Of a stretch of DNA of 40,519 nt, positions 1-8,689 are shown in pieces; the stretch's first letter is position 1, and each line of letters begins with the position of its first letter. Made by a program: the position numbers and the translations under genes. The stretch is taken from positions 1-40,519 of the forward strand of contig CASEIN010000061.1 of assembly GCA_949287985.1 (NCBI GenBank), in the 5' to 3' direction. Source of the DNA: Mucispirillum schaedleri (GTDB taxonomy: Bacteria; Chrysiogenota; Deferribacteres; Deferribacterales; Mucispirillaceae). The notes beneath the pieces are model-generated. The model was not told the DNA's origin. It saw only the letters and a list, made by a program, of their open reading frames with translations, and did no database searches.

Positions 1-95
1 ATATTATAAATAAAAATATAATATAAAATACCTTATAAAACAAAAAATATTATTTATTGCATATAGTGTAATAAATATAAATTTAATTATATTAC

Positions 96-124
96 TTGAC
101 TAATTCGTAAAAATTTATTACAAA
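96..124 (+). promoter_or_regulatory. Candidate promoter of the dcw operon
   Basis: TTGACT (96-101) and TACAAA (119-124) are separated by exactly 17 bp and resemble sigma-70 -35 and -10 boxes (five and four of six matches). The predicted start of transcription is near 131, upstream of mraZ. The surrounding sequence is extremely AT-rich, so chance -10 matches are common; the TTGACT with correct spacing is the stronger part. Confidence 0.55.
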
Positions 125-139
125 TGGGGAGAGATGGCA
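125..139 (+). promoter_or_regulatory. Possible MraZ operator (two TGG-type repeats)
   Basis: TGGGG (125-129) and TGGCA (135-139) are in direct orientation with a 5-nt spacer, straddling the predicted transcription start. MraZ proteins are known to bind runs of TGGGN repeats spaced by 5 nt upstream of their own gene. Only one repeat fits the consensus fully and no third repeat is obvious, so the assignment is tentative. Confidence 0.4.
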
Positions 140-181
140 TGATTTGTATTAAATTGTCATAAAATGTATGAAGGTAAGCAA

Positions 182-637
182 GTGGGATTTTCAGGCAATT
201 ATCTTAACAAATTTGATGATGCTGGTAGGTTAAGTCTTCCTGCGAAGATGCGGGAGGAGTTGCGTGCAAATTTCGGCAGTGATGCTTTAATGGCATACTG
301 TGTTGCTGGTGTTGTAAAAATTCACCCTAAAAATGTATATGACGCAAAAATGAAAGCCATGTTTGAATCGGCTAAAGCTAACCCAGAAGCTTATAAAGTA
401 TTTAGAAAATTAAATGCATCTGCTTATGCTGTTGAAATAAACAGTTCTGGTAGAATGAATATACCTGCTCAAATACGTAATGCTGCTTCATTAGGTGATG
501 AATGTTACGTAATTGGTGCATATGATGTAATTGAGCTGTGGAATAAAGAAAAATGGGATAAAGAAAGTGCAGAGGTTGATTTATCCCTTGACAGTAATGC
601 TGCTATTTTATCAGGGTTTATGGATATGATTATTTAG
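182..637 (+). CDS. mraZ: Transcriptional regulator MraZ
   Basis: MraZ is a DNA-binding regulator of the dcw operon, built from two tandem AbrB/SpoVT-type swapped-hairpin domains. Both are visible: one with DDAGRLSLPAK near the N-terminus and one with SSGRMNIPAQ about 75 residues later. The frame is open from an ATG at 164, but I place the start at the GTG at 182. It has GAAGG (170-174) 7 nt upstream, and the protein then begins GFSGNYLNKFDDAGR, close to the usual MraZ N-terminus; the ATG at 164 has no ribosome binding site. This gives 151 aa, a normal length. It is the first gene of the operon, 8 nt before rsmH, and probably regulates its own promoter through repeats at 125-139. Confidence 0.93.
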   Translation: MGFSGNYLNKFDDAGRLSLPAKMREELRANFGSDALMAYCVAGVVKIHPKNVYDAKMKAMFESAKANPEAYKVFRKLNASAYAVEINSSGRMNIPAQIRNAASLGDECYVIGAYDVIELWNKEKWDKESAEVDLSLDSNAAILSGFMDMII

Positions 638-645
638 GAGTAGCT

Positions 646-1569
646 ATGCATATCTCCGTATTATACCATGAATTAATAGACAGCTTAAATGTAGAACCTG
701 ATGGCACCTATGTAGACTGCACTGGCGGTGGAGGAGGCCATGCTGCATTGCTGCTACAAAAACTTTCCCAAAAGGGCAGGCTCATTATTCTTGATAGAGA
801 TGTAGAGGCTGTTGAAAGGCTTAAGGAAAAGTTTGCAGGTGATAACAGAGTAATTGTAGTCCATAGTAATTTTGCAGATATTGACAAGGCACTGCATGAT
901 TTAGGAATAAAAGAGGTAGAGGGAGTATACGCAGATTTTGGTGTTTCATCTTTTCAACTTCAAGATGGCAGCCGTGGTTTTTCTTTTAGAAAAGACGGAC
1001 CAATTGATATGAGAATGGATACATCTTGTGGAGAGCCGGTAAGCGAAGTAGTTAATACTTTTTCTGAAAGCAACCTTTCTACAATTATTTATAAATATGG
1101 TGAAGAACGGTTTGCAAGCAGCATAGCAAAAGCCATTGTAAAACGCAGAGCAGTTAAACCTTTTTCAAACACACTGGATTTGGCAGATGTGGTGCGTGGA
1201 GCTATCCCTAAAAAGTTCCACAAAAAAGGCATAAACCCTGCAACAAAAACATTTCAGGCTTTTCGTATATTTGTTAATGGCGAACTTGATGCAGTGGAAG
1301 CATTAATGAGTAAAATTGCTTCACTAATAAAGGTTAAAGGGCGTTTTGCAGCCATTTCTTTTCATTCTTTAGAAGATAGAATTGTAAAGGAATGGTTAAA
1401 CCAGTATGCTCTTACCTGCGTATGCCCAGCTGAATTTCCAGTATGTGTGTGCAATAAAAAAGCTGAGTTTAAAATTATTAATAAAAAACCTATTTTGCCT
1501 ATGGAAAAAGAAGTGGTAGAAAACCCACTTTCTAGAAGTGCAAAATTAAGGGTTGCGGAGCGTATATAA
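646..1569 (+). CDS. rsmH: 16S rRNA (cytosine-1402-N4)-methyltransferase RsmH
   Basis: RsmH (MraW) methylates N4 of C1402 in 16S rRNA using S-adenosylmethionine. The glycine-rich SAM loop TGGGGGH is at residues 26-32. Other family blocks are DFGVSSFQL, GSRGFSF, SFHSLEDRIVK and the C-terminal NPLSRSAKLRVAER. At 307 aa it is full length. The ribosome binding site AGGAG (636-640) overlaps the mraZ stop codon, and the stop codon overlaps the next start by 1 nt, so translation is likely coupled on both sides. Its place directly after mraZ is the standard order. Confidence 0.97.
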   Translation: MHISVLYHELIDSLNVEPDGTYVDCTGGGGGHAALLLQKLSQKGRLIILDRDVEAVERLKEKFAGDNRVIVVHSNFADIDKALHDLGIKEVEGVYADFGVSSFQLQDGSRGFSFRKDGPIDMRMDTSCGEPVSEVVNTFSESNLSTIIYKYGEERFASSIAKAIVKRRAVKPFSNTLDLADVVRGAIPKKFHKKGINPATKTFQAFRIFVNGELDAVEALMSKIASLIKVKGRFAAISFHSLEDRIVKEWLNQYALTCVCPAEFPVCVCNKKAEFKIINKKPILPMEKEVVENPLSRSAKLRVAERI

Positions 1570-1871
1570 TGAGAGTGATGAGTCAGGAACGTGTATCTGG
1601 TATTGGAATTTCACTTGCACCTATTGTGGTGTTTGGCACACTTATTATTATTTTTTGTATGGCTGTGCTTATGATATTTCGCCACAAGTGTTTTGAAGAA
1701 GGATATAAGATTTCTGCACTTACCATTGAGCTTGATGAAAAAACCCTTGAGTATGAAGCTGTATCACAAAAATATTCTGATGCATTAAGGTGGGAAAGCC
1801 TTTTTGTAAAAGCTAAAGATATGGATTTTATTTTTCCTGTAGGCGGTAAAGTGTATTATGTTCAAAAGTAG
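1569..1871 (+). CDS. ftsL: FtsL-like division protein
   Basis: A 100-residue bitopic membrane protein with a short N-terminal tail, one transmembrane helix (about residues 15-37) and a periplasmic segment whose heptad-like pattern (about 45-75) suggests a coiled coil. FtsL joins FtsB and FtsQ in the divisome and activates FtsW/FtsI. Sequence alone is weak evidence, as FtsL is poorly conserved. The call rests on size, topology and position between rsmH and ftsI, where ftsL is normally found. It overlaps rsmH by 1 nt and ftsI by 14 nt. Confidence 0.75.
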   Translation: MRVMSQERVSGIGISLAPIVVFGTLIIIFCMAVLMIFRHKCFEEGYKISALTIELDEKTLEYEAVSQKYSDALRWESLFVKAKDMDFIFPVGGKVYYVQK

Positions 1872-3549
1872 CACAATTATAAAAATTTTTAATGTTTTTT
1901 CTTTTGTAATATTTGCAATAGTTGTTGGTAAACTTTTTTATCTACAGGTAATTGATAAAGAAAAATATGTTCAGCTTGTAGAATCTCAAAGCGATCCAAA
2001 ACTAACTGTTTTAACAGATAGAGGCTATATTTATGATAAAGAAGGCAAGCTTTTAGCAAGAAATAAAAGTGCAGGCTCTTTATTTGCTTATAGAAAAAAT
2101 ATACCTAATAAATACGAATTTTTTAAAGCACTGGAAAAAAATGGTATAAGAGTTAGTTCTAAAGCTAAAAAAAATCTACAGGAAACTGATACTTTTACAT
2201 ATATTGCACGCCAGATAGATTTAGCGAAAGCCATTAAATTATCTGAAGAAATAGAAGGATTAGAATATTTTGTAGAAGATGCAAGGTTTTACCCACAGGG
2301 AAGCTTAATGGCTAATATTGTGGGCTTTACTGGTTCTGATAATATTGGTAGAAGTGGTTTAGAATACTTTTTAAACAGCAGGCTTGAAGGTAAAAAAGTA
2401 AATATTGCAAGCTTAAAAGACTCAAGAAGAAAAATTATTCTTTTTGAAGATAAATCAGAGCTTTCACGTCCTGATACTCAAGTATATGTTACAATATCTT
2501 CAAGAATACAGGCTGGTGCAGAATATATTTTAAGAGAAGGTGCAAAAGATTTTGGTGCTAAAAATGGTTCTGTTGTAGCTATGGATATTAAAACTGGAGA
2601 AATAATATTAGCAGCTAATGTTAATAGTTTTGACCCACATAATTACTGGAAATATAAACCTACAAGCTGGTCTAATCATGGTTTTAATTATGTATTTGAG
2701 CCAGGCTCTATTTTTAAAACTGTTGCATTTAGCTACCTGCATAATTCAAATAAACTTGATAGAAATAGACTTATAGATACAAGTAAAAAAATTACCATAG
2801 GAAAATATACTTACTCTGATACAAAATACTATGGCACATTAACTGTTGATGAAGTTTTTACTCATTCTAGTAATATTGGTATGACTCAGCTTATTAGAGG
2901 GGAAAATTCAAACAGACAGGATTTTTATAACTTTTTAGTTACTTCTGGCTTTGGTGAAAAAACAGGTATTTATGGTGCCAATGAAGAATCAGGCATTGTA
3001 AAACCAGTATCATCATGGTCTAAAACAAGCCTTACTTCTATGGCAATAGGCTATGAAGTGCTTGTAACTCCATTACAGGTTGTTCGTTTTTATGCAGCTG
3101 TTGCAAATGGCGGGGTTATGGTAAACCCAAAAATTATATCAAAAATAGTTAAAGGTAATGAAACTGCAATACCAGAGCATACAGAAAAACAAATTATGTC
3201 TAAAGAAACTGCAAGTTATATGCTTGATTTAATGCAGCAGACAGTTGTAGCAGGAACAGGGCAGAAAGCAAATACAGAGCTTACTAAAATTGCAGGAAAA
3301 ACAGGAACAGCAAGGGTGTATGATAATAAAGCAGGTGCTTATTCTACACAAAACTATTCAGCAAGTTTTGCAGGTGTTTTCCCTGCTGAAAATCCAAAAG
3401 TTGCTATGGTAGTTGTTTATGAATCCCCAAGAAGTTCCATATATGGTGGTGCAACAGCTGCAAATGTATTTAGACAAATTGCAGAATTTATATCCACTGA
3501 AAAACATTATTTTAATGAAGAAATTAAGGTGGTAGCAAATGAAAATTAA
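1858..3549 (+). CDS. ftsI: Penicillin-binding protein FtsI (septal transpeptidase)
   Basis: A class B penicillin-binding protein that cross-links septal peptidoglycan. It has one N-terminal transmembrane helix (about 6-27), a dimerisation domain, then the transpeptidase domain. The three active-site motifs are present: S284-I-F-K287, S337-S-N339 and K481-T-G483. No PASTA domain follows, and 563 aa fits Gram-negative-type FtsI/PBP3. It overlaps the upstream ftsL-like gene by 14 nt and murE by 11 nt, which suggests translational coupling. The neighbouring ftsW encodes the glycosyltransferase expected to partner it. Confidence 0.95.
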   Translation: MFKSSTIIKIFNVFSFVIFAIVVGKLFYLQVIDKEKYVQLVESQSDPKLTVLTDRGYIYDKEGKLLARNKSAGSLFAYRKNIPNKYEFFKALEKNGIRVSSKAKKNLQETDTFTYIARQIDLAKAIKLSEEIEGLEYFVEDARFYPQGSLMANIVGFTGSDNIGRSGLEYFLNSRLEGKKVNIASLKDSRRKIILFEDKSELSRPDTQVYVTISSRIQAGAEYILREGAKDFGAKNGSVVAMDIKTGEIILAANVNSFDPHNYWKYKPTSWSNHGFNYVFEPGSIFKTVAFSYLHNSNKLDRNRLIDTSKKITIGKYTYSDTKYYGTLTVDEVFTHSSNIGMTQLIRGENSNRQDFYNFLVTSGFGEKTGIYGANEESGIVKPVSSWSKTSLTSMAIGYEVLVTPLQVVRFYAAVANGGVMVNPKIISKIVKGNETAIPEHTEKQIMSKETASYMLDLMQQTVVAGTGQKANTELTKIAGKTGTARVYDNKAGAYSTQNYSASFAGVFPAENPKVAMVVVYESPRSSIYGGATAANVFRQIAEFISTEKHYFNEEIKVVANEN

Positions 3550-4987
3550 GCAGTTGATAGATAAATTAAATGTAGAAAGTGTTAATTTTAACGGCACTGA
3601 AAATATAGAAATAGAAAATATAGCAACAGATTCAAGAAACCCTAATGGCACAATATTTTTTGGATATGCTGGGGAAAGCTATGATTCTAATAAAGATGTG
3701 AAAGATATATATAATAAAGGTTTAGCGAAATTTATTATATCAGAAACAAAGTTAGATGATAATATTGCCCATGCAGTTATAAAAAATGGTAGAACTGTTC
3801 TTCCAAAAGCAATTTCAGCCCTTTATGGTGAGCCTATGGCAGAATATCGTTCTATGGCAGTAACTGGCACAAACGGAAAAACTACATCTACATATATTAT
3901 GGATTCTGTTTTTTCAATGGCAGGTTATAAAACTTGCAGGATAGGCACAACTGGTATAAAAGTAGATGATGAATTTATTGAAACAGATAATACTACCCCT
4001 TCCCCTGCTTTAGTATTTTCAAGCCTTAAAAAAGGGTTAGATAAAGGCTGTAAGGCACTTACTATGGAAGTATCAAGTCATGCTTTAGCTCAAGGGCGTA
4101 TTAATGGTGCTTTTTTTGAAACTGCTGTTTTTACTAACCTTACAGGCGACCATTTAGATTATCATAAAGATATGGAGCATTATTTTCAAGCAAAAGCAAT
4201 GCTTTTTACTGATGATTATTCTAAACACAGAGTAGTAAATACAGGACATGAGTATGGCGAAAAATTAGCAAAATTAGTTAATAAAAACTTAATTACATAT
4301 AGTGGGCTTAATAATAATGCAGATATTTACCCTGTTAAATATACATCTACAGTTCATGGAATAGATGCAGAAGTTTCTATTTTTGGTAAAACTATAAATA
4401 TTCATTCTAACTTAATAGGTGAATATAACTTAGAGAATATATTAGGTGTAATAGGTGCAGCTTATTCATTAGGTATTGATACAGATGTAATAGCAAAAGG
4501 CATTAATAATCTTAAAAATGTACCGGGCAGGCTTGAAAAATATATGAATAAAAATATTATTGCCTTTGTAGATTACGCCCATACTGATGATGCTTTAATT
4601 AATGCAATATCATCATTAAAACAGGTAGCTGGTGGCAGAATAATTACAGTTTTTGGTGCAGGAGGGGACAGGGATGCTACAAAAAGACCTCGTATGGCGA
4701 AAGCTTCCACATCACTTTCTGATATTACTGTAATTACAAGTGATAATCCGCGTACAGAAGACCCTGAAAAAATTATTGATGATATAGTAAAAGGTGTAGT
4801 TGAAGGCAGCACATATTATGTGGAAGTAGACAGGGAAAAAGCAATAGAAAAAGCAGTATCTCTTGCAAAAGAAAACGATATAATTTTTGTGGCAGGAAAA
4901 GGCCATGAAACATACCAAATAATTGGTAAAGAAAAAATCCATTTTGATGATAGAGAAATGGTGCAAAAATACTTGGGGAGGCTTTAA
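3539..4987 (+). CDS. murE: UDP-MurNAc-L-Ala-D-Glu:meso-diaminopimelate ligase MurE
   Basis: MurE adds the third amino acid of the peptidoglycan stem peptide in the cytoplasm using ATP. The Mur-ligase P-loop TGTNGKTT is at residues 109-116. The substrate-selecting motif D402-N-P-R405 is the form known from meso-diaminopimelate enzymes; lysine-adding MurE proteins differ there. The carbamylated-lysine and histidine regions of Mur ligases (VSSHAL, TGDHLDYH) are also recognisable. At 482 aa it is full length. It overlaps ftsI by 11 nt and is followed immediately by murF. Confidence 0.96.
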   Translation: MKIKQLIDKLNVESVNFNGTENIEIENIATDSRNPNGTIFFGYAGESYDSNKDVKDIYNKGLAKFIISETKLDDNIAHAVIKNGRTVLPKAISALYGEPMAEYRSMAVTGTNGKTTSTYIMDSVFSMAGYKTCRIGTTGIKVDDEFIETDNTTPSPALVFSSLKKGLDKGCKALTMEVSSHALAQGRINGAFFETAVFTNLTGDHLDYHKDMEHYFQAKAMLFTDDYSKHRVVNTGHEYGEKLAKLVNKNLITYSGLNNNADIYPVKYTSTVHGIDAEVSIFGKTINIHSNLIGEYNLENILGVIGAAYSLGIDTDVIAKGINNLKNVPGRLEKYMNKNIIAFVDYAHTDDALINAISSLKQVAGGRIITVFGAGGDRDATKRPRMAKASTSLSDITVITSDNPRTEDPEKIIDDIVKGVVEGSTYYVEVDREKAIEKAVSLAKENDIIFVAGKGHETYQIIGKEKIHFDDREMVQKYLGRL

Positions 4988-6316
4988 TTGTTAGTATCAG
5001 AAATTATTAAAGCTGTTCCATGTATTAAAAGCAGCATAGTAAATGATATAGAAATTAATGGAGCGTTTTTAGATTCAAGGCTTGTAAGAGAAAACTCATT
5101 ATTTTTTGCAAGTAAAGGTGAAAATGTAGACGGCAACCTTTATGCAGAAAGTGCCATAAATAAAAAAGCTGCTGCTGTTATTATGGATAATATGTCAGAA
5201 TATGACAAGATAGACGGTAATAAGATATTAGTAAATAATACTTTAGAATATATGCAGGCACTAGGCAGATATAATTTTGAAAGAGTGCATAAAAATAATG
5301 TTAGAATTATTGCTGTTACTGGCTCTTTTGGAAAAACTGGTATGAAAGAAATGTTGAAATATATTTTTGAAGAAAATGAAAAAGTATATGCAACAGAAGG
5401 TAATAAAAATAATATGCTTGGTGTGCTTTTAACAGGCTGCGGTATAGATGATAATGCATCAACTATAATTATTGAACTTGGTTCAAATAATTTTGGCGAA
5501 ATAAAAGAATTAACTGAAATAGTCCGTCCAAATATGGCAATTGTTACAAATGTAGGACATGCTCATATTGGCAGATTTAAAACTTTTGAAAGGCTTATTT
5601 TTGAAAAAATGAGTATAAGTGATGGGTTAGTTGCAGGTGGCGAATTTATTATACCTACTATGCTTACTCCATTTGTTCCAAAAGGTGATTTTAAATTTAG
5701 AACATTTGGAGAAAGTGCCCATTCTGGTATAAGAATAACAGAATATAAGCATAATGGCGAATATATTACTTTTAAAACTAACATTACTAAAAGTGAGTTT
5801 AGATTAAACCACCCATATTTACATGTGGCAGAAAACTCACTATGTGCCATATATGCGGCACTTCTATGCAATATTAGTGAAGAAAGAATTGCTTCAGGCT
5901 TATTAAACTATAAGGCTGCTAAAGGCCATGGCAGTATTGAAAAAATAGGTGATATATTCTTAATAGATGACAGCTATAATGCAGGGTTTGAATCTTTTAT
6001 AAAAAGTACTGAAAGCCTAAACCTTATTAATATCAGCCCAAAATATGCCATATATGGCGAAATGGGTGAAATAGAAGGCTTTGAAGAAGCTTTTTATAAT
6101 GAGATTACTCAGCTTGCTTATACTTATAAAGATATTACATTTTTCCTTGTTGGAGAAAACTATCAAAAAGCAAGTAACCTTGAAAATAGAATTATTTTTG
6201 CCACAAAAGAAGAATGTATTGAAAAAGTAAAAGAAATAAATTGTGGTGCTATCGTAGTAAAAGCATCACGAGCTAAAAAGTTTGAAGATATAGTTAATGC
6301 TATAAAAGAAAAGTAG
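4988..6316 (+). CDS. murF: UDP-MurNAc-tripeptide:D-Ala-D-Ala ligase MurF
   Basis: MurF attaches D-Ala-D-Ala to complete the UDP-MurNAc pentapeptide. It starts with TTG right after the murE stop, supported by a strong GGGGAGG (4975-4981) 6 nt upstream. The N-terminal substrate domain is followed by the P-loop TGSFGKTG (111-118) and the central ATPase, with VTNVGHAHIG and DDSYNAG further on. In MurF the residue after GKT is usually Ser or Thr; here it is Gly118, a small departure at the nucleotide site. At 442 aa the protein is otherwise full length and intact. Confidence 0.95.
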   Translation: MLVSEIIKAVPCIKSSIVNDIEINGAFLDSRLVRENSLFFASKGENVDGNLYAESAINKKAAAVIMDNMSEYDKIDGNKILVNNTLEYMQALGRYNFERVHKNNVRIIAVTGSFGKTGMKEMLKYIFEENEKVYATEGNKNNMLGVLLTGCGIDDNASTIIIELGSNNFGEIKELTEIVRPNMAIVTNVGHAHIGRFKTFERLIFEKMSISDGLVAGGEFIIPTMLTPFVPKGDFKFRTFGESAHSGIRITEYKHNGEYITFKTNITKSEFRLNHPYLHVAENSLCAIYAALLCNISEERIASGLLNYKAAKGHGSIEKIGDIFLIDDSYNAGFESFIKSTESLNLINISPKYAIYGEMGEIEGFEEAFYNEITQLAYTYKDITFFLVGENYQKASNLENRIIFATKEECIEKVKEINCGAIVVKASRAKKFEDIVNAIKEK

Positions 6317-6333
6317 AAAAGTGAGAGATAAGC

Positions 6334-7419
6334 ATGCTTTATAATTTATTGTACCCATTATCAAGTCAGTTAAGTTTTTTAAATGTATTTCAATATATTA
6401 CATTTAGAACTATGTTTGCCACATTGACGGCTCTTATTATTACCATGCTTATAGGTAATGTAGTAACAGACCTTTTAAAGAAGTGGAAACTTTCTCAAAT
6501 TACTAAAGGATATGAGCCAAAACGTCATAAAGCAAAAGAGGGCACACCTACTATGGGTGGCATCATGATTATTGGTACAACAGTTTTATCTACTTTATTA
6601 TGGGCAGATATTACAAACCACTATATTATTCTGCTTTTAATATTATTTGTAGGCTTTGGGTTGGTTGGTTTTGCTGATGATTATATTAAAACAATAAAAA
6701 GAAACCCAGAGGGTATGCGTGGTAAAAGCAAACTTGTTTATGAAATACTTCTTTCTACAATTATAGTTTTTTTACTTATACAACTTGATAATTCTGGTAA
6801 AGTAACTTCAATTACTCTGCCATTTTTGAAGAATTTTATTATTGATATTAAATGGTTATATGTACCGTTTGCTGTTTTTATAATAGTAGGAACTGCCAAT
6901 GCAGTAAATTTAACTGACGGCCTTGATGGGCTTGTTACAGTGCCAGCAATCACTGCTTTTGGAGTGTATGGTTTATTTGCTTACATTATGAGTAACTATA
7001 CATTTACAAGCTACTTATATCTTCCACATCTTCCACAGACTGGTGAGTTAGCAGTATTTTGTGGAGCTATGTTTGGTGCAGGGCTTGGGTTTTTATGGTT
7101 TAATACATTTCCTGCTACCATATTTATGGGAGATGTAGGCAGTCTTTCAATAGGCGGTTCACTTGGTTTAATTGCCTGCATGGTAAAACAGGAAATTTTA
7201 CTTGCCATAGTTGGCGGTTTATTTGTAATGGAAGCATTGTCTGTAATATTACAGGTTAGTTACTTTAAAATAACCCATGGTAAAAGGCTTTTTAGAATGG
7301 CACCCCTTCATCACCATTTTGAATTAAAAGGTTGGAGCGAGCCTAAGATTATTATTAGGTTTTGGATAATTACATTTATATTAGCAATACTTGCTATTAG
7401 TACATTAAAATTAAGGTAA
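6334..7419 (+). CDS. mraY: Phospho-MurNAc-pentapeptide transferase MraY
   Basis: MraY makes lipid I by moving phospho-MurNAc-pentapeptide to undecaprenyl phosphate at the inner membrane. It is a 361-aa polytopic protein with about ten hydrophobic helices. Conserved blocks include KEGTPTMGG, A114-DD-YIK, N192-LTDGLDGL with the catalytic-site aspartates, GDVGSLSIGG and the MAPLHHHFE loop with three histidines (326-328). The ribosome binding site is weak. It lies 17 nt after murF and 4 nt before murD. Confidence 0.97.
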   Translation: MLYNLLYPLSSQLSFLNVFQYITFRTMFATLTALIITMLIGNVVTDLLKKWKLSQITKGYEPKRHKAKEGTPTMGGIMIIGTTVLSTLLWADITNHYIILLLILFVGFGLVGFADDYIKTIKRNPEGMRGKSKLVYEILLSTIIVFLLIQLDNSGKVTSITLPFLKNFIIDIKWLYVPFAVFIIVGTANAVNLTDGLDGLVTVPAITAFGVYGLFAYIMSNYTFTSYLYLPHLPQTGELAVFCGAMFGAGLGFLWFNTFPATIFMGDVGSLSIGGSLGLIACMVKQEILLAIVGGLFVMEALSVILQVSYFKITHGKRLFRMAPLHHHFELKGWSEPKIIIRFWIITFILAILAISTLKLR

Positions 7420-7423
7420 TATT

Positions 7424-8689
7424 ATGAAAGCAGCTATAATAGGTTATGGAAAAAGCGGTGCGGCAGCATCAAGGCTTTTAAAATTAAAAGGTTATGAGAA
7501 AATAGAAATATTTGATGATAAAAACGAAAATTATAAAAATATTTCTGAATATAAAGATGAATATAATGAAGTGGTTGTAAGCCCAGGCATTGATTTAAAT
7601 AAGTATAAAAATATAAGTGGTAATATTACAAGCGAAATAGAGCTTGCATATAACCATATGGATAAAAATGCAAAAATTATAGGTATTACTGGTACAAACG
7701 GCAAATCTACTACTACATTTTTAACAGCACAGATATTAAATAATGCAGGAGTGAAAGCTTGTGCCTGCGGAAATATTGGCTATCCTTTTGGTGAAGCAGT
7801 ACTTGATAAAGCAGATACTGAAGTATATGTAATAGAGCTTTCAAGTTTTCAAATAGAGCTTTTAAAAAGGTTTAAAGCAGCTGCTGGTTGCATTATAAAT
7901 GTTACTCAGGACCATTTAGATAGATATGGCACTATGGATAAATATTATGAAGCAAAACTTCTGCTTTTAAATTTTATTGATAAAAAAGGGTTGTTTGTAA
8001 CAAATACTGATACGGTGATTGTAAATAAAGCAATACTTTATGATTTTCAAGCAAGATATATTGATGATAACTTTAAAAGCTTTCCAAAATTAAGCGGAAA
8101 TATATTAGATTTTGGAAAATTCAATGTAGATTTATCAAAATATAAGCTTTTTGGAAAACATAATATTACTAATCTTTCATTTGCATTATCAATGGCTGAT
8201 AAAGTGTGCAGTTTTGAAGGGGATATTACTAACTTAATAGAAAACTTAACAAGTATGCCTCATAGAACAGAGCTTGTGGCAGAAATTAATGGTGTTAGGT
8301 GGATAAACGATTCTAAAGCAACAAATGTAGATTCAGTTTACACTGCTTTAGTAAGTATGAAAAAACCTGCTGTTTTACTAATAGGTGGCAGAGATAAAAA
8401 AAGCGACTATACACCACTTGCTGATTTAATAAACCAAAACATTAGTAAAATTTGTTATTTCGGAGAGGCAGCAGATTTAATTAAATCTCAGCTTTCATCA
8501 CTTTTAAAAGGTGTTGAAGAAGAAAGCTATAAAAGCTTAAAAGAATGTGTGAAATCTTTAGCTGAAAAAGAAAAAGATATTACTGTTTTATTATCCCCTG
8601 CATGCACAAGTTTTGATGAATTTAAAAGTTATGAAGATAGAGGATATAAATTTAAAGACTATGTGCTTGAATTTACTGGAGGAAAGTAG
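7424..8689 (+). CDS. murD: UDP-MurNAc-L-Ala:D-glutamate ligase MurD
   Basis: MurD adds D-glutamate to UDP-MurNAc-L-Ala in the cytoplasm. An N-terminal Rossmann-like segment (AAIIGYGKSG) precedes the P-loop TGTNGKSTT (89-97, Lys94). WINDSKATN and LLIGGRDKKSDY follow and are typical of MurD. The C-terminal block with LLSPACTSFDEF is also diagnostic. It is 421 aa, slightly short but within the family range. ftsW starts at the next base after its stop codon. Confidence 0.96.
   Translation: MKAAIIGYGKSGAAASRLLKLKGYEKIEIFDDKNENYKNISEYKDEYNEVVVSPGIDLNKYKNISGNITSEIELAYNHMDKNAKIIGITGTNGKSTTTFLTAQILNNAGVKACACGNIGYPFGEAVLDKADTEVYVIELSSFQIELLKRFKAAAGCIINVTQDHLDRYGTMDKYYEAKLLLLNFIDKKGLFVTNTDTVIVNKAILYDFQARYIDDNFKSFPKLSGNILDFGKFNVDLSKYKLFGKHNITNLSFALSMADKVCSFEGDITNLIENLTSMPHRTELVAEINGVRWINDSKATNVDSVYTALVSMKKPAVLLIGGRDKKSDYTPLADLINQNISKICYFGEAADLIKSQLSSLLKGVEEESYKSLKECVKSLAEKEKDITVLLSPACTSFDEFKSYEDRGYKFKDYVLEFTGGK

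Noticed and set aside
164-181. ATG at 164 as the mraZ start
   Set aside because: It lacks a ribosome binding site and adds residues not seen in the family; GTG 182 has GAAGG at the right distance.
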